From: Citrobacter werkmanii NBRC 105721
Lineage (GTDB): Bacteria > Pseudomonadota > Gammaproteobacteria > Enterobacterales > Enterobacteriaceae
Reading direction: 5' to 3'
DNA length: 64,000 nucleotides
NCBI GenBank assembly: GCA_000759755.1
Contig: BBMW01000009.1
Span: forward strand, 186,001 to 250,000
The position numbers were made by a program, and so were the translations under genes. Of this stretch, positions 40,984 through 47,611 are shown piece by piece. Below the pieces are notes generated by a model that worked only from the letters and a program-made list of their open reading frames with translations, ran no database searches and was not told the DNA's origin. Numbering within the stretch: the stretch's first letter is position 1; the number at the start of each line of letters is the position of its first letter.

Positions 40984-41045
40984 TGCCGGATAACGACGCG
41001 CTGGCGTCTTATCCGGCCTACCGTTCTTTGCAGGCCTGACAAGGC
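40984..41045. repeat. BIME after the adenosyltransferase gene
   Basis: TGCCGGATAACGACGCG...CTTATCCGGCCTAC followed by a degenerate second unit (GCAGGCCTGACAAGGC). Lies in the convergent gap with the LysR gene and may mark the operon's 3' end. Confidence 0.75.
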
Positions 41046-41056
41046 ACACGGTACTA

Positions 41057-41959
41057 TCAGGCAGGCGATACCACAGATTTATTCAACAGCCAGTCCCGGA
41101 AGATCTGTAAATGCACAGATTCCGCTTTCTCTTCACGCCACGTCATGATGAAACGGTTCCCGGTGCGCATCGGGACATCGCAAGGAATGACCATATCACC
41201 GCTGTCCAGATCGTGCTGAATGGCAAAACGAGGAAGCAACGCCACGCCAAGATTAGAGCGAACCGCCGCAATCAGCATCGACAACAGATCAAACCTTGGA
41301 CCTTTATTGACCAGTGGACTGCTGACATCGGACAGCGCAAACCATTCCTGCCAACCCTTGATACGCGTGCTTTGGTGCAAAAGCGGGAATTCGTTCAGTA
41401 ACTCCTCGACTGCCAGTTTCCGATCCGGTTCGGCCAGCAAGCAGCGGCTACATACCGGCAGGATTTCCTCTTCAAACAGGTACTCAACGCCCGACCATGG
41501 CGAGTAGAAATCTTCACGCATGATTGCCGCGTCATACTCCCGATTGAGAAAATCACCAATATTCGCCAGCGAATGGATATTGACGATAATATCAGGATTG
41601 AGTTTATTGAACTCGCGCAGGTTCGGAATCAGCCAATGCGTGCTGAAGGTCGGATTCACTGCCAGCTCAATAACCTGCACCGTCGGCTGCCAGGTCATTA
41701 TCGTCGTCGTATCTCGCTCGAGTTTATTTAACGTTTCTTTAACGATGCTTAAATAATGTTTGCCCGCCGCATTTAAAAAAATGCGTTTCTTGGCATGATT
41801 AAATAGCGAGGTATTCAGAAAATCCTCCAGCGCATTCACCTGGCGGAAAACAGCACTTTGTGTTAAAGCCAGCTCTTCAGCAGCCCGGGTATAACTTTCG
41901 TGACGCGCAACAACTTCAAAAGTTACCAGCAACTCCGTCTTCGGTATTTTTCCTCTCAT
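41057..41959 (-). CDS. LysR-family regulator (GcvA-like)
   Basis: A 300-residue LysR-type regulator. The N-terminal helix-turn-helix is TRAAEELALTQSAVFRQVNALE (about residues 25-46), followed by a linker and a periplasmic-binding-protein-like effector domain. I chose the ATG at 41959 (MRGKIPK), which has GGAAGAGG in front and fits GcvA-type N-termini; an ATG four codons earlier has no ribosome site. The effector is unknown. Its position next to the cluster suggests control of the pathway or of the divergent methyltransferase. Confidence 0.85.
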   Translation of the reverse strand: MRGKIPKTELLVTFEVVARHESYTRAAEELALTQSAVFRQVNALEDFLNTSLFNHAKKRIFLNAAGKHYLSIVKETLNKLERDTTTIMTWQPTVQVIELAVNPTFSTHWLIPNLREFNKLNPDIIVNIHSLANIGDFLNREYDAAIMREDFYSPWSGVEYLFEEEILPVCSRCLLAEPDRKLAVEELLNEFPLLHQSTRIKGWQEWFALSDVSSPLVNKGPRFDLLSMLIAAVRSNLGVALLPRFAIQHDLDSGDMVIPCDVPMRTGNRFIMTWREEKAESVHLQIFRDWLLNKSVVSPA

Positions 41960-42364
41960 AACCTCTTCCATATGCAGCGTACAAAAATAGTTTAATTTAT
42001 AAAAAATAATTCAAGACACCCAGATAAGCATCGAGAGTTATATTTTATTTCATCCATTGATGTCATTGATCCAATCCATGATTTACTCATACTGATGGCG
42101 GATAAATATTAACCAATAATACTCAAGCACAACAATAAACACAATTTAAATAAGGTTAAACCTATGCAAATAGTGCCAATAAGTTCTTAATAATTTTTCA
42201 AGTTAACTTGTTTATTGCAGAAAAAACTTTGCGAGATTAATCAATATTATCCATGCCATAATTTTAGATAATTTCACGTTATAACTTACGGGCAAACGAC
42301 TGCTTTTAATCATTCCTTGATGTAGTTTCTGCCTTTTTTTGTTAGACGTGATAAAGGACACAAT
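41960..42364. promoter_or_regulatory. Divergent LysR / methyltransferase control region
   Basis: 405 bp of AT-rich DNA with no gene. It contains a perfect 12-bp palindrome CAAGTTAACTTG (42199-42210) and an AGGTT-A-AACCT repeat (42153-42163). Both are candidate operators, for instance of the LysR protein encoded at its edge. Confidence 0.45.
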
Positions 42365-43153
42365 GTGAAAACTTTCGGAAAGGTCTGGCTCGTTGGAGCA
42401 GGTCCCGGTGATATTTCATTGCTCACCCTCAAAGCGATGATGTGCATTAAACAGGCTGATGTCATTATTTACGATCGGCTGGTCAATCCTAAAATTTTGG
42501 AATGGGCATTACCTGATTGCCTGCTTATCAATGTCGGCAAAAATCCAGGCTATCATTGTGTTCCTCAGGATGAAATTAACGCATTACTGGTCCAGTATGC
42601 CCAAACACATAGCAACATCGTACGCCTGAAAGGGGGCGATCCTTATGTGTTTGGTCGTGGGGCCGAAGAAGTTGAGGATCTTGTTGAAACGGGTATCCCA
42701 TTTGAAGTTGTGCCGGGTATCAGTTCTACCATCGGCGGCCTGACCTATGCCGGAATTCCGGTGACGCATCGCGATTTCGCCTCCGGTTTTCACGTGGTGA
42801 CAGGCCATACGCGGGAAGGCAACCAGCAGCAGGACTGGCGTCAACTGGCGAAGCTAAATGGCACGCTGGTTATCGTCATGGGTATCGCCAATCTGGCGTT
42901 TATCTGCGAAGAGCTGTTGATGGGCGGTAAATCAGCAGATACACCCGCTGCGCTAATTATGTCCGCCACCCGGGAGAATCAACGCCGACTAACCTGTACG
43001 CTCGGTTCATTACTGAGCAAAGCGCAGGAGGCTAACATTGCTCCACCTGCGCTGATTGTTATTGGTGAGGTGGTGACCCTGAGCGATCGGCTCTCTTTTA
43101 TACCCGACGCCATCACCTTGCCAGAAGATCTTTACTGCGAAAGCCTGGCATGA
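42365..43153 (+). CDS. Uroporphyrinogen-III C-methyltransferase (SUMT, CobA type)
   Basis: Stand-alone SUMT (262 aa) that methylates uroporphyrinogen III to precorrin-2, the branch point to cobalamin and siroheme. Family motifs are VWLVGAGPGDISLLTLKA at the N-terminus, VRLKGGDPYVFGRGAEE (about residue 80), VPGISS and GIPVTHRDFASGFHVVTGH. It lacks the CysB-type dehydrogenase part of CysG. Translation starts at GTG with AAAGGA upstream; an out-of-frame ATGTGA start-stop overlaps the GTG. Convergent with the PocR-like gene, the ends overlapping by 22 bp. Confidence 0.92.
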   Translation: MKTFGKVWLVGAGPGDISLLTLKAMMCIKQADVIIYDRLVNPKILEWALPDCLLINVGKNPGYHCVPQDEINALLVQYAQTHSNIVRLKGGDPYVFGRGAEEVEDLVETGIPFEVVPGISSTIGGLTYAGIPVTHRDFASGFHVVTGHTREGNQQQDWRQLAKLNGTLVIVMGIANLAFICEELLMGGKSADTPAALIMSATRENQRRLTCTLGSLLSKAQEANIAPPALIVIGEVVTLSDRLSFIPDAITLPEDLYCESLA

Positions 43154-44022
43154 CGAAAAGACTGGGGCGACGTTTGATGCGCCGCCCTGAAAACGCGGCA
43201 AAAGTAGCTGGTTTGCGCGTATTGAAGTTTCCTGGCAATACTGTCTATTGAATGCTCAGGGTCGTGCAACAACTCCCCCGCTTTCTGCATTTTTTTCTGA
43301 CTCACCCAGGTTTTAAAATTAACGCCCAGCCGTTTCTTAAAAAATCGGCTGAAATAATTCGCGCTTAAGCACACATGCGCCGCGACGGATTCCAGGGATA
43401 ATTCACCATATAAATTCTCATCAATATAACGCAGCGCCGCCAGAAGTTTTTTCTCATGACGGGAAGGTTCAGTAACATAATGACGAATGTAACGGATCGG
43501 TGAAACTGAAACTTGAGCGGATTGTTGTTCTTCCGCATAATTATCAACAATAAAACTTAACAAATTAGCCGACGCTACCAGCGTATTATTATCCACTACC
43601 GCAACCTGACCCCATTCAGCTTTTATTTTGGGGTCCTCCATCCATGAAAATTTATTACCAATAACAATAGTTTTATATTCCTGATACTTTGGCCGGACCT
43701 GTCCGCAGACAATAAAACCATAAAGATGCCCTTCATCAATTAATGGCATCGAGAACAGACTTAACCCGGCATGACAGGTGAGTATTCTGGGCTTAAGCTG
43801 TTTTAACCCCTCAAAAGCACACTGCTTATCGCATTTTTGGCAGTCCACACGATAGCGCTCATCCGCCCGCATTAATCTGCAGAAAGAATTAAAATTATGA
43901 CAATCTGAGAGTGGCTTACCATTAATATCAATCACAACCGTGGCTAACCCGGTCGCACGGGAGAATATTTCGGCTATCGAGAAAAAACCGTGTAAATAAT
44001 CATTCTGAATTTTCAGCAGCAC
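43132..44022 (-). CDS. PocR-like AraC-family regulator
   Basis: A 296-residue regulator. Its N-terminal half is a PocR sensor domain (FSIAEIFSRATGLATVVIDINGKP near residue 15, then a Cys-rich patch CQKCDKQCAFEG and LTCHAGLSLFSMPL with the typical IVCGQVR strand). The C-terminal 100 residues are an AraC double helix-turn-helix. In Salmonella PocR senses 1,2-propanediol and activates pdu and the cobalamin operon. The start chosen is GTG at 44022, five bases after GGAGG; the frame is open to an upstream GTG at 44037. It may activate the glutamate operon and cobalamin synthesis. Confidence 0.88.
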   Translation of the reverse strand: MLLKIQNDYLHGFFSIAEIFSRATGLATVVIDINGKPLSDCHNFNSFCRLMRADERYRVDCQKCDKQCAFEGLKQLKPRILTCHAGLSLFSMPLIDEGHLYGFIVCGQVRPKYQEYKTIVIGNKFSWMEDPKIKAEWGQVAVVDNNTLVASANLLSFIVDNYAEEQQSAQVSVSPIRYIRHYVTEPSRHEKKLLAALRYIDENLYGELSLESVAAHVCLSANYFSRFFKKRLGVNFKTWVSQKKMQKAGELLHDPEHSIDSIARKLQYAQTSYFCRVFRAAHQTSPQSFRHARLSQ

Positions 44023-44121
44023 GCTCTCCTCCAGCACTCATAATATTAAAACCGATAATATGCAGAATTTAACCAAGAGAAAGAATGATGTTGACCGCAA
44101 AAAATAATCTCATTTGTGCAG

Positions 44122-44135
44122 ATGATTATGATCAA
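44122..44135 (-). promoter_or_regulatory. FNR-like site upstream of the PocR-like gene
   Basis: ATGATTATGATCAA is one mismatch from TTGAT-N4-ATCAA and lies about 100 bp upstream of the regulator start. It would fit anaerobic activation, as expected for a fermentation and cobalamin regulon. CRP sites can look similar. Confidence 0.5.
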
Positions 44136-44159
44136 TTGGCAAGAAAAATATTTAAGGAC

Positions 44160-44184
44160 AAAAAAAGGCCATCATCAGATGGCC
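44160..44184 (-). terminator. Terminator of the sdh-suc operon
   Basis: GGCCATC/GATGGCC (44167-44173, 44178-44184) with a 4-base loop and a T7 run on the minus strand, about 60 bp after the sucD stop. Confidence 0.9.
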
Positions 44185-44246
44185 AACCATGTCGAAACGG
44201 GACCAGCCCTTGACCATGCAGATAGTCAGGGCTATTTTTTTACTTC
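44160..44246 (-). ncRNA. sdhX: Probable 3'-UTR sRNA SdhX (RybD)
   Basis: In E. coli and Salmonella the sucD 3' UTR is processed into the sRNA SdhX, which ties TCA expression to acetate metabolism (ackA). Here the sucD-to-terminator segment has the right place and size: an inner imperfect stem (AGCCCTGAC...GTCAAGGGCT) followed by the Hfq-type terminator with a T-run. The 5' processing site cannot be read from sequence, so the left boundary on the RNA is approximate. Confidence 0.5.
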
Positions 44247-45116
44247 TTACTTAATAACGGTTTTCAGCGCTTCGCCGATATCGGCCAGGCTGCGAACGGT
44301 TTTCACGCCAGCAGCTTCCAGAGCCGCGAATTTCTCGTCAGCGGTACCCTTACCACCGGCGATGATCGCACCGGCGTGGCCCATACGTTTGCCTTTCGGC
44401 GCGGTGACGCCCGCGATGTAACCGACAACCGGCTTGGTGACGTGATCTTTAATGTACGCCGCCGCTTCTTCTTCCGCGCTACCGCCGATCTCGCCGATCA
44501 TCACGATCGCTTCAGTCTGCGGATCTTCCTGGAACAGCTTCAGAATGTCGATGAAGTTAGAGCCTGGAATCGGGTCGCCGCCGATACCGACACAGGTGGA
44601 CTGGCCGAAACCGTAGTCGGTGGTCTGCTTAACCGCTTCATAGGTCAGCGTACCGGAACGGGAAACGATACCCACTTTACCCGGCTTGTGAATGTGACCC
44701 GGCATGATGCCGATTTTGCATTCGCCCGGGGTGATCACGCCTGGGCAGTTCGGGCCGATCATGCGTACGCCAGCTTCATCCAGCTTCACCTTCACGGTCA
44801 GCATATCCAGCGTCGGGATACCTTCGGTGATGGTGATAATCAGTTTGATGCCTGCATCGATCGCTTCCAGGATGGAGTCTTTGCAGAACGGCGCCGGAAC
44901 GTAGATAACGGTGGCGGTTGCGCCGGTTGCTTCTACCGCTTCACGCACGGTGTTGAACACCGGCAGACCAAGGTGAGTGGTGCCGCCTTTGCCTGGCGTT
45001 ACGCCGCCAACCATCTGCGTACCGTAAGCAATCGCCTGTTCGGAGTGGAATGTCCCCTGGCTACCGGTGAAGCCCTGGCAGATAACCTTGGTATCTTTAT
45101 TAATTAAAACTGACAT
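44247..45116 (-). CDS. sucD: Succinyl-CoA synthetase alpha subunit
   Basis: Converts succinyl-CoA to succinate with ATP formation (289 aa). N-terminal CoA-binding Rossmann fold ([14 protein letters not shown]). The phosphohistidine is in [12 protein letters not shown] near residue 247. Its ATG overlaps the sucC stop (TAATG). Last coding gene of sdhCDAB-sucABCD. Confidence 0.98.
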   Translation of the reverse strand: MSVLINKDTKVICQGFTGSQGTFHSEQAIAYGTQMVGGVTPGKGGTTHLGLPVFNTVREAVEATGATATVIYVPAPFCKDSILEAIDAGIKLIITITEGIPTLDMLTVKVKLDEAGVRMIGPNCPGVITPGECKIGIMPGHIHKPGKVGIVSRSGTLTYEAVKQTTDYGFGQSTCVGIGGDPIPGSNFIDILKLFQEDPQTEAIVMIGEIGGSAEEEAAAYIKDHVTKPVVGYIAGVTAPKGKRMGHAGAIIAGGKGTADEKFAALEAAGVKTVRSLADIGEALKTVIK

Positions 45117-46282
45117 TATTTCCCCTCCACTGCGGCAACAACCTGCTGAGCTGCATCCGTCAGACTTTTCGCTGCAATAATATTCAGGCCGCTATCAGCC
45201 AGTTTTTTCGCGCCGAGTTCGGCGTTGTTGCCTTCCAGACGAACGACAACCGGAACGTTAACGCCCACTTCCGCTACCGCGCCGATGATACCGTCAGCGA
45301 TCAAGTCGCAACGTACGATACCGCCGAAGATGTTAACCAGTACGGCTTTTACATTGTCATCGGAGAGGATGATTTTGAACGCTTCGGTTACACGCTCTTT
45401 GGTCGCACCGCCGCCCACGTCGAGGAAGTTAGCCGGTTCGCCGCCGTGCAGCTTAACGATGTCCATGGTGCCCATTGCCAGGCCCGCACCGTTAACCATA
45501 CAACCGATGTTACCGTCCAGTGCGACGTAGTTCAGTTCCCACTGTGCAGCCTGCGCTTCACGCGGATCTTCCTGAGACTGGTCGCGCATTTCGCGCAGGT
45601 CAGCCTGCCGGAACAGTGCGTTGCCGTCAGCGCCCAGTTTGCCATCGAGGCAGATCAGATCGCCCTGTTTAGTTACTACCAGCGGGTTGATTTCGATCAG
45701 CGCCAGGTCGCGCTCCAGGAAAATAGTCGCCAGCCCCATGAAGATTTTGGTGAATTGCTGAACCTGTTTACCTTCCAGACCCAGTTTGAACGCCAGCTCA
45801 CGCCCCTGGTAAGGCATCGGTCCTGCCAGCGGATCCAGCGCCACTTTATGGATCAGGTGCGGGGTTTCTTCCGCTACTTTTTCGATTTCCACGCCGCCTT
45901 CAGTCGAGGCCATAAAGACCACGCGACGGGAACTACGGTCAACCACTGCGCCGAGGTAAAGTTCTTTACCGATATCGGTCGCCGCTTCAACCAGAATCTG
46001 ATTTACCGGTTGGCCATTAGCGTCTGTCTGGTAAGTCACCAGACGTTTCCCCAGCCAGTGCTCAGCAAAAGCGCGAATGTCTTCTTTGCTGTTAACAACC
46101 TTCACACCGCCCGCTTTACCACGGCCACCAGCGTGAACCTGACATTTCACTACCCACGGGCCTGCGCCGATTTTAGATGCGGCTTCTTCAGCTTCACGCG
46201 GAGTATTACAGGCATAACCCACCGGTGCCGGTAAGCCATAGCGGGCAAAAAGTTGTTTTGCCTGATATTCATGTAAGTTCAT
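45116..46282 (-). CDS. sucC: Succinyl-CoA synthetase beta subunit
   Basis: Nucleotide-binding ATP-grasp subunit (388 aa) of the TCA enzyme. It starts [18 protein letters not shown], with [16 protein letters not shown] (about residues 46-61) in the ATP-grasp domain and [10 protein letters not shown] in the C-terminal ligase domain. Coupled to sucD. Confidence 0.98.
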   Translation of the reverse strand: MNLHEYQAKQLFARYGLPAPVGYACNTPREAEEAASKIGAGPWVVKCQVHAGGRGKAGGVKVVNSKEDIRAFAEHWLGKRLVTYQTDANGQPVNQILVEAATDIGKELYLGAVVDRSSRRVVFMASTEGGVEIEKVAEETPHLIHKVALDPLAGPMPYQGRELAFKLGLEGKQVQQFTKIFMGLATIFLERDLALIEINPLVVTKQGDLICLDGKLGADGNALFRQADLREMRDQSQEDPREAQAAQWELNYVALDGNIGCMVNGAGLAMGTMDIVKLHGGEPANFLDVGGGATKERVTEAFKIILSDDNVKAVLVNIFGGIVRCDLIADGIIGAVAEVGVNVPVVVRLEGNNAELGAKKLADSGLNIIAAKSLTDAAQQVVAAVEGK

Positions 46283-46319
46283 GTGTTCTGTCCATCCTTC
46301 AGGTAATCGTTATCTTTTA

Positions 46320-46353
46320 CCCGTAGGCCTGATAAGGCGTCCAGACCTACGGG
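46320..46353. repeat. Hairpin/REP element between sucB and sucC
   Basis: CCCGTAGG/CCTACGGG arms (46320-46327 and 46346-46353) around GATAAGGCGTC, a degenerate REP. Likely tunes the relative stability of the two parts of the mRNA. Confidence 0.65.
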
Positions 46354-46373
46354 GCAGGTGATACTCTTTTTCG

Positions 46374-47597
46374 TTACACGTCCAGCAGCAGACGCGTTGG
46401 ATCTTCCAGCAACTCTTTAATGGTTACCAGGAAGCCTACTGACTCACGACCATCGATCAGACGGTGATCGTAAGACAGCGCCAGATACATCATCGGCAGG
46501 ATTTCAACCTTGCCGTCTACCGCCATCGGACGATCTTTGATGGCATGCATACCCAGGATGGCGCTCTGCGGTGGGTTGATGATCGGCGTAGACATCAGGG
46601 AACCGAACACACCGCCGTTAGTGATGGTGAAATTACCGCCCGTCAGATCTTCAACCGTCAACTTGCCGTCGCGACCTTTTACTGCCAGTTCTTTAATGTT
46701 CTTCTCAATGTCAGCCATACCCAGCAGATCCACATCACGCAGGACCGGCGTTACCAGGCCGCGCGGCGTGGAGACCGCCATGCTGACATCAAAGTAGTTG
46801 TGGTACACCACGTCATCGCCATCGATGGACGCGTTGACTTCCGGATAGCGTTTCAGCGCTTCAACCACCGCTTTCACGTAGAAAGACATAAAGCCCAGAC
46901 GGATACCGTGGCGTTTTTCGAACGCATCACCGTACTGCTTGCGCAGGTCCATAATCGGCTTCATATTGACTTCGTTGAACGTGGTCAGCATGGCGGTGGA
47001 GTTTTTCGCTTCCAGCAGACGTTCGGCTACGCGTTTGCGCAGACGGGTCATCGGTACACGTTTTTCGCCACGCGCACCCAGTTGAGGCTGTGGCGCTGGC
47101 GCGGCTGCTGGCGCTTTGGCTTCGGCTTTTGCTGCCGGCGCTTTGGCCAGATGCTTTTCCACATCTTCACGGGTGATACGGCCACCGACGCCAGTGCCTT
47201 TGATGGCGCTGGCTTCGAGGTTATGTTCACCGAGCAGGCGACGGATCGCCGGGCTCAGGGCATCGTTGTTCTGCTCTGCAAGCGACGCCTGCTGGCGCTG
47301 TGCCGGAGTAGAATCTTTCTCTTCAGACTTGGCGCTGGTTTCTTTACCAGTGCTGTTGCCTTCACGCAAGCGACCGAGGATCTGGCGGGAGGTGACGGTT
47401 GTCCCTTCATCTTCCAGAACCGCATCAAGGATACCGTCCGCTGATGCCGGTACTTCCAGTACCACTTTGTCAGTTTCGATTTCTACCAGTACTTCATCAC
47501 GACGTACTGCATCGCCCGGTTTTTTGTGCCAGGTTGCAACCGTTGCATCCGCTACGGATTCAGGCAGGTCGGGAACAAGAATATCTACGCTACTCAT
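46374..47597 (-). CDS. sucB: 2-oxoglutarate dehydrogenase E2 (dihydrolipoyl succinyltransferase)
   Basis: Core of the 2-oxoglutarate dehydrogenase complex (407 aa). The N-terminal lipoyl domain has Lys44 in [12 protein letters not shown] peripheral-subunit-binding domain (about residues 114-150, [20 protein letters not shown]) and Ala/Pro-rich linkers follow. The C-terminal catalytic domain has [11 protein letters not shown]. 14 bp after sucA. Confidence 0.98.
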   Translation of the reverse strand: MSSVDILVPDLPESVADATVATWHKKPGDAVRRDEVLVEIETDKVVLEVPASADGILDAVLEDEGTTVTSRQILGRLREGNSTGKETSAKSEEKDSTPAQRQQASLAEQNNDALSPAIRRLLGEHNLEASAIKGTGVGGRITREDVEKHLAKAPAAKAEAKAPAAAPAPQPQLGARGEKRVPMTRLRKRVAERLLEAKNSTAMLTTFNEVNMKPIMDLRKQYGDAFEKRHGIRLGFMSFYVKAVVEALKRYPEVNASIDGDDVVYHNYFDVSMAVSTPRGLVTPVLRDVDLLGMADIEKNIKELAVKGRDGKLTVEDLTGGNFTITNGGVFGSLMSTPIINPPQSAILGMHAIKDRPMAVDGKVEILPMMYLALSYDHRLIDGRESVGFLVTIKELLEDPTRLLLDV

Positions 47598-47611
47598 TAT
47601 TTATCCTTTAT

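Noticed and set aside
46464-47444. 326-codon plus-strand frame within sucB
   Set aside because: It is antisense to the well-conserved sucB; its composition is that of a reverse-frame shadow and there is no start signal.
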